Origin: Shewanella colwelliana ATCC 39565
GTDB taxonomy: Bacteria > Pseudomonadota > Gammaproteobacteria > Enterobacterales > Shewanellaceae
DNA: 64,000 bases
Direction of reading: 5' to 3'
Assembly: GCF_000518705.1 (NCBI RefSeq)
Contig: NZ_JAEC01000004.1
Coordinates: 218,285 to 282,284 of the forward strand
The position numbers and the translations under genes were made by a program. Positions 49,586-59,915 of this stretch are shown piece after piece (position 1 is the first letter of the stretch; each line of letters opens with the position of its first letter). The notes under the pieces are model-generated. The model was not told where the DNA came from. It did no database searches and saw nothing but the letters and a program-made list of their open reading frames with translations.

Positions 49586-49837
49586 ATGGAAACTCAGATA
49601 AAATTTACCAAAGCCCTTTTGGCATACAGTAGAGTCACCCACTGTGGTGAAAAGACCGCAAGAGGTTATCAATTTAACGATGTTGAAGTGTGGGCAGATT
49701 TCGATGGCTATACTTGTTACATGCAATCAGGGGGCGTGACGCTGACCTTGTTATTTCATGGCAAGTTTCTGCTTGAATATGACAGTAGAGATAAGCTTAA
49801 GCGTTTCATCAGGCAGCTCGATAAGTTAGCACATTAG
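49586..49837 (+). CDS. DUF3081-like small protein
   Basis: An 83-residue protein with RVTHCGEKTARGYQFNDVEVW, DFDGYTCYMQ and LTLLFHGKFLLEYDS. The run of DFDGYT and the short length agree with my memory of DUF3081, common in marine gammaproteobacteria. It starts 12 bases after the preceding stop and precedes the HAD gene by 21 bases. Function unknown. Confidence 0.65.
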   Translation: METQIKFTKALLAYSRVTHCGEKTARGYQFNDVEVWADFDGYTCYMQSGGVTLTLLFHGKFLLEYDSRDKLKRFIRQLDKLAH

Positions 49838-49857
49838 TCGAGGATTGAGGATTTAAG

Positions 49858-50463
49858 ATGCAACATATGAAACAGATGTTCGAAGGCTTCATTTTTGACT
49901 TAGATGGCACCTTAGTCAGTTCGTCACTGGACTTTACTGCACTCAAGGCCAGCATCAACTGCCCTCTAGATGAAGATATTCTGGCTTTTATGGAGCAGTT
50001 AAGCGGCCCGCAGCGGCATCAGGCCGAGCAGATTGTCGTCGCGGCAGAGCTTGACGATGCGCAGCAGTGCACGACACTGCATGGGACCTTAGCGTTACTG
50101 GACTTTTTGCTACTTCAACAAGTTCCCATGGCCATAGTAACCCGTAACAGTCAGCTGGCAGCCCAGTGTAAAATTGAACAAACCCAACTCCCCATTGAAC
50201 TGGTGTTGACACGAGGCGATGGCCCCGCAAAACCCAATCCGAGCAGCTTAACACACATCAGTCACACTTGGGGAATTGCGCCAGATAAACTCGCCTACAT
50301 CGGTGACCACCTTTACGATGTCCAAGCAGCTAACCGCGCAGGTATGCAGTCGGTGCTGCTGACTTTTGGCCAGAAAAAGCCCTACGAAGCCCAAGCAGCA
50401 TATTGCTTCACAGACCCTATGCATATGCTTAAATCTATGCCTCTTTTACCACTATGCGCCTAA
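49858..50463 (+). CDS. HAD-superfamily phosphatase (subfamily IA)
   Basis: A 201-residue hydrolase. Motif I is FDLDGTLVSSS, with the nucleophile and acid aspartates; motif II is in VTRNSQ; motif III/IV is KPNPSS and then YIGDHLYDVQAANRAGMQ. The cap domain is short and helical. The substrate is probably a small phosphorylated sugar or nucleotide, but sequence alone does not say. GAGG precedes the ATG. Its stop overlaps the start of the CIA30 gene by ten bases. Confidence 0.9.
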   Translation: MQHMKQMFEGFIFDLDGTLVSSSLDFTALKASINCPLDEDILAFMEQLSGPQRHQAEQIVVAAELDDAQQCTTLHGTLALLDFLLLQQVPMAIVTRNSQLAAQCKIEQTQLPIELVLTRGDGPAKPNPSSLTHISHTWGIAPDKLAYIGDHLYDVQAANRAGMQSVLLTFGQKKPYEAQAAYCFTDPMHMLKSMPLLPLCA

Positions 50464-51041
50464 TACTGCTGCTAGCACTGTGTGCAACGATGACATCAAT
50501 AAATGCTTTTGCTAATGAGGCCAGCATGACAACACCTAAGGTTGAATCCCGACTCGTAGATTTTAGTGACAAGGAAGCCACTTGGACTATCGTTAATGAC
50601 GGTGTCATGGGTGGACGTTCACACAGCGATTTTAAGGTTGAACACGATAGCGGGCGCTTTAGTGGTGTCGTGTCCCTCGAAAACAATGGTGGATTTGCAT
50701 CGGTCAACAGAAGCGTACAGATCAGCAAAACCTTGCCTGCAGAATATAATAACCGTTGGAGAATTAACATCGACATCATAGGTGATGGCCGCACCTATCA
50801 ACTCAGGCTCAGAAATCAGGCCGGCACAACCTTCAAAGCTGATTTTGAGACCCAGGCGGATACCCCCCAACAGCTGACCTTTAGTGCTAACGACTTTATC
50901 GAATCTTTTCGGGGACGAACATTCCCGCAAAACCCAAAACCCCAATGGAACGATCTGGTTACTATCGGTTTTCTCATCGCTGACAAACAGGCCGGTGAGT
51001 TTCAATTAACCGTCAAAGCAATAAACTGGTATCTCGAATAA
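50454..51041 (+). CDS. CIA30-domain periplasmic protein
   Basis: A 195-residue protein with a signal peptide (ILLLALCATMTSINAFANEA). The remainder fits the CIA30 family of respiratory-complex-I intermediate-associated proteins: TWTIVNDGVMGGRSHSDF, FSGVVSLENNGGFASV, RTYQLRLRN, then IGFLIADKQAGEFQL, a galactose-binding-like fold. In bacteria the role is not known. It follows the HAD gene with a ten-base overlap. The next gene is on the opposite strand. Confidence 0.85.
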   Translation: MRLILLLALCATMTSINAFANEASMTTPKVESRLVDFSDKEATWTIVNDGVMGGRSHSDFKVEHDSGRFSGVVSLENNGGFASVNRSVQISKTLPAEYNNRWRINIDIIGDGRTYQLRLRNQAGTTFKADFETQADTPQQLTFSANDFIESFRGRTFPQNPKPQWNDLVTIGFLIADKQAGEFQLTVKAINWYLE

Positions 51042-51076
51042 TTAAGCCTAAGTGGCTGTGTTTGATGACAAGTCAG

Positions 51077-52261
51077 TTAACCTTGATGAGAAAGAAATTC
51101 GATAATTTCATCCATGTTGAGATTGAAATCATCCGCTCTCACGCACTTTACAATCAAATCGTCAGCAGCGGTAGCAAGGTCAATATGATGACAAGCCTCA
51201 AAGTGATCCGGATTTAGCACGTAAAAAGGCCTCACCGTCGGCCTTATTGGATCTTCGGTATTATGACGTTCAACAATTGCTAAACGGTTTGACTCTAACT
51301 GCACCACAGAACCAACAGGATAAACCCCCATACATTTAATAAAGTGATCAACCAATTGCACATCCAGCTCATTATTTTTAGCCAGCACCCTTAGAATGCT
51401 AAAAGCTTTTACTTGCGGATACCCCGACTTATAACAGCGCGTAGAGGTCAACGCATCAAAAATATCGCAAATCGCAATCATGCGACCATAGGTCGATATC
51501 TCCCGTTCCGGTAATCCATTTGGATAGCCCTTACCATTGAGTTTTTCATGATGTAGACGTGCAACTTCAAGGCTTAATGAACTGATATTGGGTGTATTTT
51601 TAATAGTACGAATAGAGTACGTGGCGTGGGTTTTCATTATCGCAAACTCATCATCAGTCAGTTTTCCCGGCTTATTGAGAATATGCTCTGGGATCATGAT
51701 TTTGCCCACATCATGCAAAAATGCGCCAATGGCTAAATGATGCACAATCTCTTTATCTATCTTCAAGTAGAAAGCAAAAATACTCATCAACACAGACACT
51801 GCAACCGAGTGCTCTAGCAGGTACTGATCTTTATGGCGGATATTAAGCACACAGGCCAATGCATCAGGATTATCAAAAATCAGGTCAATAGACTGCTCTG
51901 TTACCGCCTTTACCGGTGCCAAATTTAGTGGCACACCGTTTTTGGCATCATGGAAGATTTTTTGCTGTATCGACTTAGACTCTTCAAATACTTGTTTGGC
52001 TTTAACCAGTTCACTGGAGAAAAATCGTGAGTTGGGAGGGGGTGACTGGCGTTTCTCTGGGCGCGTGACTGACTTACCTACCTGACGTGATTTAGCCTTA
52101 TCAATCAACAGCCTTTCAACACCTTTCGCTTTCAGAGCATTAATGATCCGCTCATCTTCTACCCAGCCTTGAGATGACAACCTAAACCTGTCTTTAGGAA
52201 AACTGATATCGACGATATACATTCCAACACTCAATTGTGAAATGTCGCGCTCAACAATCAT
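51077..52261 (-). CDS. HD-GYP domain cyclic-di-GMP phosphodiesterase
   Basis: A 394-residue cytoplasmic protein. The N-terminus (about 1-130) matches the DUF3391 domain, starting IVERDISQLSVGMYIVDISFPKD. The HD-GYP domain (about 145-330) has the HD in GAFLHDVGKIMIPEHILN, further ligands in MKTHATYSIRT and ARLHHEKLNGKGYPNGL, which holds the GYP motif, and then AICDIFDALTSTRCYKSG. All expected residues seem to be there, so it probably degrades c-di-GMP. No sensor domain precedes it, and no GGDEF partner is in the window. Confidence 0.92.
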   Translation of the reverse strand: MIVERDISQLSVGMYIVDISFPKDRFRLSSQGWVEDERIINALKAKGVERLLIDKAKSRQVGKSVTRPEKRQSPPPNSRFFSSELVKAKQVFEESKSIQQKIFHDAKNGVPLNLAPVKAVTEQSIDLIFDNPDALACVLNIRHKDQYLLEHSVAVSVLMSIFAFYLKIDKEIVHHLAIGAFLHDVGKIMIPEHILNKPGKLTDDEFAIMKTHATYSIRTIKNTPNISSLSLEVARLHHEKLNGKGYPNGLPEREISTYGRMIAICDIFDALTSTRCYKSGYPQVKAFSILRVLAKNNELDVQLVDHFIKCMGVYPVGSVVQLESNRLAIVERHNTEDPIRPTVRPFYVLNPDHFEACHHIDLATAADDLIVKCVRADDFNLNMDEIIEFLSHQG

Positions 52262-52563
52262 ATTTTACGATCCATGTCTGTTACCGAAAGGATAACTTAT
52301 TGCGAATCTCTATAAACTATCACCAAACCTATTCTAAGGTAAATTAAAGCATTCATTTTATAGGACGTTTATCAAAAATATCTATGTGTTCGCAAAGAGA
52401 ATAAGCTACTGTTGCAACATTGAAAGTCCCACCGTTAGCGAGATGTAAATAGCGAATTATTTTTATGCAGTGGCTTGTGGATTGGGACCCTAAACTTTTG
52501 CTGCGTATTCTAAGCATGCTACACTCACACCCAGTTTTATTTTTAATTTACCTAAGAGTTACT
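52262..52563. promoter_or_regulatory. Divergent promoter region, HD-GYP gene / yciB
   Basis: About 300 AT-rich bases. An open extension of yciB upstream (52465-52563) encodes a non-conserved N-terminus and is not used. I see no repeat or RNA. Confidence 0.4.
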
Positions 52564-53109
52564 ATGAAACAACTGCTCGACTTTTTGCCTTTAGTCATCT
52601 TTTTCGCTGTGTATAAATTCTTTGATATTTATGTCGCTAGTGGGGCACTTATCGCCGCGACTGCGCTACAACTTATTATCACCTATCTGTTATACAAAAA
52701 GATCGAAAAAATGCACCTGATCACATTTGCCATGGTCAGCTTTTTCGGTACGCTAACGCTTATTTTCCATGACGATGCATTCATCAAATGGAAAGTCACT
52801 GTCGTCTATGCCATGTTTGCCATCGCACTGGCGGTCAGCCAATGGATCAATAAGCCGATCTTAAAAGGGATGCTAGGTAAAGAGCTTGTGGTTGCCGATA
52901 GAATATGGGCGCGAGTGACTTGGTACTGGGTGCTGTTTTTCCTCTCATGTGGCCTAATCAATATCTACGTCGCATTCAGTCTCTCGCAGGAAACTTGGGT
53001 GAATTTTAAAGTCTTTGGGCTTACCGCCCTCACCTTAGCCAATACTGTGATCACCGTAATGTATCTTTACAAACACATGCCTGAAGAACATAAAAAGGAA
53101 CTCAAATAA
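52564..53109 (+). CDS. yciB: Inner-membrane-spanning protein YciB (septation protein A)
   Basis: A 181-residue protein with about five membrane helices. The start at 52564 ([25 protein letters not shown]) matches the family start; the 33 residues upstream do not. Family features are [16 protein letters not shown] and [18 protein letters not shown], close to the E. coli protein. It is linked to septation and cell-envelope homeostasis. It overlaps the YciI gene by one base. Confidence 0.95.
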   Translation: MKQLLDFLPLVIFFAVYKFFDIYVASGALIAATALQLIITYLLYKKIEKMHLITFAMVSFFGTLTLIFHDDAFIKWKVTVVYAMFAIALAVSQWINKPILKGMLGKELVVADRIWARVTWYWVLFFLSCGLINIYVAFSLSQETWVNFKVFGLTALTLANTVITVMYLYKHMPEEHKKELK

Positions 53110-53408
53110 TGTGGTACATGATTTCGTCTCAAGATGTTGAAAATAGTTTAGAAAAGCGTATGGCTGCTCGTCCAGATCATTTAGCTCGCTTGCAAACCCT
53201 ATCGGATGAAGGCCGTTTATTGGTCGCAGGCCCACATCCTGCCGTCGACAGTGACAACCCAGGTGACGCCGGTTTTACCGGTTCGCTCGTGGTGGCGGAT
53301 TTTGACTCATTAACCGCGGCGCAAGCTTGGGCTGACCAAGACCCTTATATTGCCGCTGGCGTTTATGAAAGCGTTATTGTTAAGCCATTTAAACGTGTTT
53401 TGCCATAA
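53109..53408 (+). CDS. yciI: YciI family protein
   Basis: A 99-residue soluble protein of the YCII ferredoxin-like fold: [28 protein letters not shown], a central [12 protein letters not shown], and then [32 protein letters not shown]. The conserved His-Asp pair of the family (in PDHLARL) is present. A catalytic role is not established. Its ATG shares one base with the yciB stop, and the pair is conserved in gammaproteobacteria. Confidence 0.92.
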   Translation: MWYMISSQDVENSLEKRMAARPDHLARLQTLSDEGRLLVAGPHPAVDSDNPGDAGFTGSLVVADFDSLTAAQAWADQDPYIAAGVYESVIVKPFKRVLP

Positions 53409-53431
53409 TCTAAACACCAAGGAATGATGTT

Positions 53432-54238
53432 TTGAAAATTGTATCTTTTAATATCAATGGATTAAGAGCTCGACTACATCAGTTGCAAGCCTTAATCGAT
53501 AGCCACTCACCAGACATTATCGGCCTGCAAGAAACCAAGGTACACGATGAAGCATTCCCTTTAGCCGATGTTGAAGCGATGGGGTATCAGGTCCACTTTC
53601 ACGGCGGAAAGGCCCATTACGGTGTTGCAATGCTGTCAAAAATGGCGCCCACTAAGATACAAAAAGGCTTTCCTACGGACCTTGATGACGCACAGCGACG
53701 GATGATCATGGGCACATTTACGCAAGAAAATGGCCGTCCACTGACCGTGCTCAATGGTTACTTTCCTCAGGGTGAAAATATTGCTCATGAGACCAAGTAC
53801 CCCGCAAAACGTAAATTTTATCAAGATCTGATGATGTACCTAAACGAGTACCATACTCGCGATGAAGATATCGCCATCATTGGTGATATCAATATCTCGC
53901 CCGTTGATCTTGATATAGGCATTGGTGAACCAAACGCTAAGCGTTGGTTAAAAACCGGTAAATGCAGTTTTCAACCAGAGGAACGAGAGTGGCTAAAGAC
54001 CTTATTAGATTGGGGCTTAATCGACACTTTCCGTCAGCTGTATCCTGACCGCAGCGAGCGTTATTCATGGTTTGACTATCGTAGTAAAGGGTTTGACGAT
54101 AACCGTGGACTACGTATTGACGTGGTCCTAGCGACCCCTTCATTGGCCGCGCGTTTAATCGAGTCGGATGTCGACTATGATCTACGAGGCATTGAAAAGC
54201 CATCGGATCACGCGCCTATTTGGAGCACGTTCAAATAG
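53432..54238 (+). CDS. xthA: Exodeoxyribonuclease III
   Basis: An AP endonuclease and 3'-5' exonuclease of base-excision repair. The 268 residues begin [18 protein letters not shown], with the TTG at 53432 as start; AAGGAATG lies upstream and no ATG is in the frame. Catalytic motifs are [14 protein letters not shown] (metal-binding Glu), [39 protein letters not shown], and [10 protein letters not shown] with the catalytic His. It lies 23 bases after the YciI gene and may share its transcript. Confidence 0.96.
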   Translation: MKIVSFNINGLRARLHQLQALIDSHSPDIIGLQETKVHDEAFPLADVEAMGYQVHFHGGKAHYGVAMLSKMAPTKIQKGFPTDLDDAQRRMIMGTFTQENGRPLTVLNGYFPQGENIAHETKYPAKRKFYQDLMMYLNEYHTRDEDIAIIGDINISPVDLDIGIGEPNAKRWLKTGKCSFQPEEREWLKTLLDWGLIDTFRQLYPDRSERYSWFDYRSKGFDDNRGLRIDVVLATPSLAARLIESDVDYDLRGIEKPSDHAPIWSTFK

Positions 54239-54245
54239 CCATTAA

Positions 54246-54277
54246 AAAGGTTCAATAGCTTAAGCTATTGAACCTTT
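54246..54277. terminator. Perfect palindromic bidirectional terminator
   Basis: Sixteen perfectly matched pairs meeting at CTTAAG with no spacer. The arms include GGTTCAATAGC and GCTATTGAACC, and A/T runs flank both sides. It serves xthA and the convergent chemoreceptor gene. Confidence 0.85.
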
Positions 54278-54319
54278 ATTATATTCGACCTATCACACTC
54301 TCTGCAGACGATATTTTAA

Positions 54320-55768
54320 TTAGCTAAGTCGATATTGAGTCAAAATTGACTCTAGTTCTGTCGAGGAGACTTTCAGCTCTGCGGCCAAACCTACCGAACG
54401 CTCTGCTGTATCCTTAATCGTCTGCGACTGATCACGGATATCATTGAGCTGGGCGGCGATATCTCTTGCTGACACACTTTGCTCCTCTGCAGACGCCGCT
54501 ATTTGTGAACTCATATCAAATACATGATTAATGGAATCGGCCATGGTATCCACATCGCTACCAACGGTTTCTATCGCACCACGCCCGAGCTCTGCTTGTT
54601 CAACAATCTGATGAGTGATATTCGACAGTTGTGTCGACCCAGTTTGTAGTCCCTCAATCATAGACTGGATCTCGACCGTCGCTTGCTGAGTCCGTCCCGC
54701 TAGCGTTCTGACTTCATCTGCAACCACAGCAAAGCCGCGACCTTGCTCGCCTGCCCTCGCCGCTTCTATCGCAGCATTAAGTGCCAGCAGGTTGGTCTGT
54801 TCAGAGATACCATTAATGGTGGTAACCACCGCCCCGATTTCATTCGCATTACCCGATAACTGGTCCACCGAACTTGAGGCCGCGCCAATCTGAGTGGTTA
54901 ATTGAGCAATACGGTTAACCGCTTCGGCGATACGTACTTTACTGTCTGCCGCTGCCGTTGAATTTTGTTTGGTATGCTCAGAGGTATTAGCCGCGTTATG
55001 AGATACCTCCTCAATCGCAGCAGTCATCTGATCCATCGCCACTGCGACAGTATCGAGAAACTGATGCTGAAAATGTGCTAACTCATCATTCTGCTTCGCT
55101 TGTTGATTAAACTCGTCCGATGCATGAGATAAGGTGGCAGCATTTTTTCCAATAGCCGTCACCATCTCACTCATATTATCCGCACTGCGGTCTATTTCAC
55201 GAGCGATCATACTAAAGTCATCGGTACCAAAAAAGTTGAGTCTGAAAGAGAGATCACCGTCAGCAAGGCGTTTGATAGCGATATACATATCCCATAACCC
55301 GCCACCCAATGAGGTTGAAATCCAATAACTTAACTGACATAAGGGATAGAGTGACAACAGCGCTACCCAGAACATCCATTGACCGTTACTTTTTGCCCCC
55401 TGCTCCCATGACGCAACGTTCACCGTCGATTGTAAATACTGACCATTAACCGCAGCGCTAACAGTCACATTATCACCTTGGCGAGATCTGTTTTCACGTG
55501 ACCCCAATTGCAAACCATGTCGCTGCGCAAACTGAGACAATGCAGTCCCAGTTAAACTTTGTTGCTCGGCAACATTAGCATAGCTGTCAAGGGCGGCTTG
55601 TGCCCGTGCCATCGAACTTTGACCGGCATGCTCAGACACTTGATTGAGATTAAACAGGGCGACGACTAATGTAATAACACCGACCATAGAACAAACTAGC
55701 CAAAACTTTCCATTTAGGCTTAGTTTAATCATCAAGGCATCAATCTTTCTAAATTGAATCTCTTTCAT
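54320..55768 (-). CDS. Methyl-accepting chemotaxis protein
   Basis: A 482-residue chemoreceptor. Membrane segments are about residues 23-45 and 132-152, enclosing a small periplasmic region (about 46-130) without a recognised ligand domain. A HAMP-like linker follows (about 155-210, [14 protein letters not shown]), then a signalling coiled coil whose hairpin tip is [20 protein letters not shown], with [15 protein letters not shown] after it. It should couple to CheA/CheW, which are not in the window. The ligand is unknown. Confidence 0.93.
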   Translation of the reverse strand: MKEIQFRKIDALMIKLSLNGKFWLVCSMVGVITLVVALFNLNQVSEHAGQSSMARAQAALDSYANVAEQQSLTGTALSQFAQRHGLQLGSRENRSRQGDNVTVSAAVNGQYLQSTVNVASWEQGAKSNGQWMFWVALLSLYPLCQLSYWISTSLGGGLWDMYIAIKRLADGDLSFRLNFFGTDDFSMIAREIDRSADNMSEMVTAIGKNAATLSHASDEFNQQAKQNDELAHFQHQFLDTVAVAMDQMTAAIEEVSHNAANTSEHTKQNSTAAADSKVRIAEAVNRIAQLTTQIGAASSSVDQLSGNANEIGAVVTTINGISEQTNLLALNAAIEAARAGEQGRGFAVVADEVRTLAGRTQQATVEIQSMIEGLQTGSTQLSNITHQIVEQAELGRGAIETVGSDVDTMADSINHVFDMSSQIAASAEEQSVSARDIAAQLNDIRDQSQTIKDTAERSVGLAAELKVSSTELESILTQYRLS

Positions 55769-55842
55769 GGAAACTCACTTATTATTTTATCTGGCTTGAC
55801 TATTCGCGTTGACACGTGCCACCAGGTGGCTTGTTAACTGCG

Positions 55843-56337
55843 CTACTGGGATGCTTTAACTATACGTAACTTAATAGCAGGCAGTGTTTTTTGCGTAAAA
55901 CAGACCAGCTGTTCAGTTAATAGTGTCATGCTATAACCTAATAAGGCCCCTAGCAATAAAGGCGGAATAATATTGATAATATCGCCCCCCATCGCGAAGG
56001 TGATACAGCAACCAATAAAGGCCCCTGGAATAAAGGATAGTTTGTGATAGCTAGCTTGCAAACACATAAGTGCGGTGACAATGCCCGTTAGCAAATAGCC
56101 AACCAGTTGTGTCTCGAAAAAACTACTGCCAGAAATCACCACCCAAGCCCAAAACACGCCAGACAAATTGGTCAGCCAACTCATCAACACGCCTTGAAAA
56201 CCTGCTTTAGGTTGAGCGAAATAGGTACTGCACGCAAGAAAGCCAATCCAAGTGACTAAGTGAAATGTATCGGCAACCCCAGCCCAAATAGCAGCGAGAA
56301 TGCCGGCCGACAAAGCGACCTGCCAACGGTTTTCCAT
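55843..56337 (-). CDS. DUF1097 membrane protein
   Basis: A 164-residue protein with about five membrane helices and glycine-rich turns, in a pattern I associate with DUF1097 (YcdZ-like): AAIWAGVADTFHLVTWIGFLA, WLTNLSGVFWAWVVI, GAFIGCCITFAMGG and LLLGALLGYSMTLL. E. coli members are poorly known. It is monocistronic-looking, with about 300 bases upstream. Function unknown. Confidence 0.82.
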   Translation of the reverse strand: MENRWQVALSAGILAAIWAGVADTFHLVTWIGFLACSTYFAQPKAGFQGVLMSWLTNLSGVFWAWVVISGSSFFETQLVGYLLTGIVTALMCLQASYHKLSFIPGAFIGCCITFAMGGDIINIIPPLLLGALLGYSMTLLTEQLVCFTQKTLPAIKLRIVKASQ

Positions 56338-56556
56338 GTATGACCCCTCATTACATTGGAATATTATTTTTGGTTAAATTACTTCAAATTGATAAACAAA
56401 AATAGGATCTAGGCCAAATAAACCAGATCTGATGTTACTAAATTGCAAAATATGAGTGATTTGTAGTAAAAAAACACAAATTATTTTGAGGTTGTCACTA
56501 GAGATCGTGACAAAAGGCGAGATTATTGATGCTGTTTTTGCGCTATCGCTGGCAAA
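56338..56556. other. Intergenic region with no recognised gene
   Basis: About 220 bases, AT-rich, upstream of the DUF1097 gene; it should contain its promoter. Nothing else recognised. Confidence 0.4.
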
Positions 56557-56613
56557 ATACGATTGCTTCGCCCTGTACCTTCACTTAATGGCGGGGCGAA
56601 GCATTCATCGTAT
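56557..56613 (-). terminator. Probable terminator of the MBL hydrolase gene
   Basis: Arms ATACGAT-TGCTTCGCCC and GGGCGAAGCA-TTC-ATCGTAT (three-base bulge) with a 20-base loop; minus-strand T-run (TTTT) after it. It lies 23 bases past the stop. Confidence 0.5.
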
Positions 56614-56635
56614 ATGCAATAGACGCTAATCGCGC

Positions 56636-57280
56636 TTAGCCAAAGAGTTGATCAGCCACGAAGGGGTTTTGATCGCGTTCAACACCAAAATTGGAAATAG
56701 GCCCGTGACCCGGAATAAAGGTCACATCACGACCCAATGGCCAAAGCACTGTGGTGATAGATTCAATCAAGTCATTATGGTTGGACATCGGAAAATCTGT
56801 ACGACCAATGGAGCCTTTAAAAAGAACATCGCCTACCCAGGCAAGCTTGTCTTGAGCACTAAAAAAGACAATGTGACCAGGCGTATGTCCAGGACAATGC
56901 AGTACCCGTAGGCTTTGCTCACCTACCGAGACGGTATCACCCGCATTAAGATACTGATGTGGCGTAAATCCCTCTACAGGTAAAAAACCAAAGTGTTTAC
57001 TCTGATCCGGCAGGGACGACAGCCAATACTCATCATCTTTATGGGGGCCAATTATCGACACACCTGTCGATTCACTCAATGCCTTAGCCCCACCCACATG
57101 ATCAATATGACCATGCGTTAGTAAAATCTTTTCCAGTGTCAAACCATGATGTTCGAGTTGCTGCTCGATGCGATTAATATCGCCACCGGGATCGACAACC
57201 GCAGCTAACTTACTTTTTTCACACCAAATAATACTGCAGTTTTGCTGAAAAGGCGTGACTGGCACAATTTGATACTTCAT
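56636..57280 (-). CDS. Metallo-beta-lactamase-fold hydrolase (YcbL/glyoxalase II-like)
   Basis: A 214-residue metallohydrolase with the HxHxDH motif in LLTHGHIDHVGGAK, further ligands in LHCPGHTPGHIVF and WVGDVLFKGSIGRTDF, and the last in FIPGHGPISNFG. The pattern fits the short glyoxalase II-like group (E. coli YcbL); the usual C-terminal domain of GloB is absent. Probably hydrolyses a thioester such as S-D-lactoylglutathione. The start at 57280 (MKYQIVPVTPFQQN) is typical of the family. Confidence 0.9.
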   Translation of the reverse strand: MKYQIVPVTPFQQNCSIIWCEKSKLAAVVDPGGDINRIEQQLEHHGLTLEKILLTHGHIDHVGGAKALSESTGVSIIGPHKDDEYWLSSLPDQSKHFGFLPVEGFTPHQYLNAGDTVSVGEQSLRVLHCPGHTPGHIVFFSAQDKLAWVGDVLFKGSIGRTDFPMSNHNDLIESITTVLWPLGRDVTFIPGHGPISNFGVERDQNPFVADQLFG

Positions 57281-57441
57281 CTTTACATTCCACTTTTACT
57301 GACTAGCCATAGATTACGTTAAGCTGAGTGTTTTCACTAACATCTGTTACAAAAATATTGATCTGAGATAAGCTATCCGCACCGATATTTTTTGTATACA
57401 ATTTGCCCCTATCTGGCCATGCTATTTTATACAGGGTAATT

Positions 57442-58731
57442 ATGCACACTCGGCAAATTCTGGCAGGTATTCATGCCATCAAACACACCTTCACACTCCC
57501 ACTAGACTATAGCCAACCCAATGGTGAGCAGATCACCGTATTTGCCCGCGAACTCAGAGGGACAAGCCCACAAGACAGTACACGACCTTTTATAGTCTTT
57601 TTTCAAGGTGGACCCGGATTTGGCGCGATCAGACCGGCCGCCAATAACGGCTGGATAAAACGCGCCCTGAAAGAGTTCAGGGTTTTACTGCTCGACCAAC
57701 GTGGCACAGGACTCTCGACTCCTGTCAGCCACGCCTCGCTTAGCCATTTAGATTCTGCCCAGCAAGCTACCTACCTGAGTCATTTTAGGGCTGATAATAT
57801 CATTCGCGATGCAGAGGCCATTCGTCAGTCCATCGCCAATGGCGATAAGTGGAGTATTTTGGGGCAGAGCTTCGGTGGGTTTTGCGTACTTAAATATTTA
57901 AACGATGCACCTGAAGGGTTAAGTGAAGCCTACATCACAGGTGGTATTCCCTCATTAAGTCGTCCAGCCGAACAAGTCTATCAAGCGACCTATCGCCGTG
58001 TACTCAGCAAAAATGCAGACTTCTTTACCCGCTTTCCTGACGCCCAAACGCTAATAAAACAATTAGCAGAGCATATTGCTCACCATGATGTCAGAATTGC
58101 CACAGGCGAGCGGCTCACTGTTGAGATGTTACAACTGTTAGGTATTAATATCGGCATGGAGCAGGGCCCAGAGTCGGTGTATTACTTACTTGAACAAGCT
58201 CTAATCGATACCGCCGCGGGTCCCCAAGTCAACCCTCTATTTTTGGCCCATTTTTGTCAGCTATTAGATTACAACACCAACCCTATCTTCGCGCTGCTGC
58301 ACGAAAGCATCTATTGTCAAAAAGACGCGTCGAACTGGGCTGCACAGCGTGTGCGCAGTGTCTACAGTGAATTTAACTATGAGGCCGATAAGCCATTTTT
58401 ATTCACTGGCGAAATGGTGTACCCCTGGTTTTTTGAGCAGTTTACTAACTTAAAACCGCTTAAACATGCCGCACACCTACTAGCAGAAAAAACAGACTGG
58501 CCAAACTTGTACGATCAAGAAAGGCTGATTGATAACCAAGTGCCAGTGGCCGCGGCTATTTATAGCGAAGATATGTTTGTTGAGATGCAGTATAGCCTCG
58601 AAACTGCAGCATCGGTGGGTAACTTAACCTATTGGTTAACATCGGAATATGAGCACAATGGTATCCGCATGGATGGCGAGCATATTCTCGACAAGTTGAT
58701 CGCCCTTAATCGTGGCGAGCAGCTAAGATAG
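57442..58731 (+). CDS. Proline iminopeptidase-like alpha/beta hydrolase
   Basis: A 429-residue protein from the ATG at 57442 (MHTRQILAGIHAIKHTFTLP). The core fits S33 proline iminopeptidases: FFQGGPGFGAIRP with the HGGPG-like oxyanion region (here QGGPG), LLDQRGTGLSTPV, and the nucleophile motif ILGQSFGGFCVLKYL. Most S33 enzymes remove N-terminal proline; the substrate here is not proven. It is a single gene with AGGGT before the ATG. Confidence 0.9.
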   Translation: MHTRQILAGIHAIKHTFTLPLDYSQPNGEQITVFARELRGTSPQDSTRPFIVFFQGGPGFGAIRPAANNGWIKRALKEFRVLLLDQRGTGLSTPVSHASLSHLDSAQQATYLSHFRADNIIRDAEAIRQSIANGDKWSILGQSFGGFCVLKYLNDAPEGLSEAYITGGIPSLSRPAEQVYQATYRRVLSKNADFFTRFPDAQTLIKQLAEHIAHHDVRIATGERLTVEMLQLLGINIGMEQGPESVYYLLEQALIDTAAGPQVNPLFLAHFCQLLDYNTNPIFALLHESIYCQKDASNWAAQRVRSVYSEFNYEADKPFLFTGEMVYPWFFEQFTNLKPLKHAAHLLAEKTDWPNLYDQERLIDNQVPVAAAIYSEDMFVEMQYSLETAASVGNLTYWLTSEYEHNGIRMDGEHILDKLIALNRGEQLR

Positions 58732-58748
58732 CTACATTGCTAAACCAT

Positions 58749-58783
58749 AAAAAAACGCCAGCGAGATGATTGCTGGCGTTTGC
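58749..58783 (-). terminator. nap operon terminator
   Basis: Arms AACGCCAGC and GCTGGCGTT around a nine-base loop, followed on the minus strand by a seven-base T-run, 28 bases after napC. It may also end the hydrolase transcript. Confidence 0.8.
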
Positions 58784-58807
58784 TTTAGTGGAGATAAAAA
58801 TTAACGT

Positions 58808-59407
58808 CTAGAAACCTTCGACACCTTTCATATCAGGTAAGTGGTGAGCAATACCTTTATGACAGTCGATACAAGTCTTTTCACCGCTAGCTAATGATGT
58901 GGAGTGCATATTAGCCGCTCGTGGAGATTGACGTGTAAAGTCCATGTAATCAAAGTTATGACAGTTACGGCACTCTAATGAATCATTCGCTTTTAAGCGT
59001 GTCCATTCATGCTCAGCTAACTCTCGACGCTTTGCTTCAAACTTATCGCGTGTATTAATGGTGCCAAATATTTTACCCCACACCTCTTTCGAGGCTTGCA
59101 TCTTACGCGCGATTTTATCTGTCCAGTTATGTGGTACGTGACAATCAGGACAAGTCGCTCTTACGCCGCTTCGGTTAGTAAAGTGTATGGTGGTTTTTAG
59201 CTCCTCATACACATTATTTTCCATCTCATGGCAGCTGATACAGAAGGCCTCTTGGTTGGTCGCCTCTAGCGCGGTGTTAAACCCACCCCAGAAAATTACC
59301 CCAGCGACAAAGCCACCCAACGTCAGAAACCCTAAGCTGTAGTGAACGCTTGGCTTTCTTAACACTGTCCACACCTTTTGCAGGCTAGATAGTAGTTTCG
59401 CTATCAT
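58808..59407 (-). CDS. napC: Tetraheme cytochrome c NapC
   Basis: NapC carries electrons from the quinol pool to NapAB. The 199 residues have one N-terminal membrane anchor (about 20-42) and four CXXCH haem sites: [28 protein letters not shown] and [13 protein letters not shown]. The conserved NapC/NirT features are seen. It ends the napEDABC cluster and follows napB by eight bases. Without NapGH in the cluster, NapC is the quinol entry point. Confidence 0.95.
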   Translation of the reverse strand: MIAKLLSSLQKVWTVLRKPSVHYSLGFLTLGGFVAGVIFWGGFNTALEATNQEAFCISCHEMENNVYEELKTTIHFTNRSGVRATCPDCHVPHNWTDKIARKMQASKEVWGKIFGTINTRDKFEAKRRELAEHEWTRLKANDSLECRNCHNFDYMDFTRQSPRAANMHSTSLASGEKTCIDCHKGIAHHLPDMKGVEGF

Positions 59408-59415
59408 GTCAGCTC

Positions 59416-59904
59416 CTAGTGCTTATTGTTGGTATTGGTATCAGCATTGATCAAGTGATCCATATCGACAAAGTCATTTTCAACTAACAACTTAGCATCG
59501 AGCTGCGGCACATGGCATTGAGTACAGAAATAACGTCTAGGCGACAACTCGGCCAAGAAATTATTTTCTCTATCCATATAGTGGGTCACACTCACCATTG
59601 GCGCCTGAGAGTCTCCCGTACGCTTACGCGCATGACATGACATACACTTGTTCACCTTCAGATCGATTTGATAACCATCAATCTTATGAGGAATCACTGG
59701 TGGCTGCATTGGGTAGTTACGCACCTCTTTTATATCGGTGTTTCTCACCTTTTGCATCGCTGGCGGTGTTGGCTCAACATTCAGTGGTGTTTCTCTTAAA
59801 GTGGCAATCTTTTCGTCAGGTACACTGGCTGATTGCGCTGTGAATGTCACGCCAACGGTTAGACTCACCATCGCGGCTAATGTCACAAGTTTTACTGTTT
59901 TCAT
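59416..59904 (-). CDS. napB: Diheme cytochrome c NapB
   Basis: Periplasmic partner of NapA, 162 residues with a signal peptide ([20 protein letters not shown]). The two haem sites are CMSCHARKR and CTQCHVPQ; the His in VSVTHYMDR and another before MQPPVIPH are likely axial ligands. It transfers electrons from NapC to NapA. It follows napA by 11 bases. Confidence 0.95.
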   Translation of the reverse strand: MKTVKLVTLAAMVSLTVGVTFTAQSASVPDEKIATLRETPLNVEPTPPAMQKVRNTDIKEVRNYPMQPPVIPHKIDGYQIDLKVNKCMSCHARKRTGDSQAPMVSVTHYMDRENNFLAELSPRRYFCTQCHVPQLDAKLLVENDFVDMDHLINADTNTNNKH

Positions 59905-59915
59905 GGTGATTCTCC

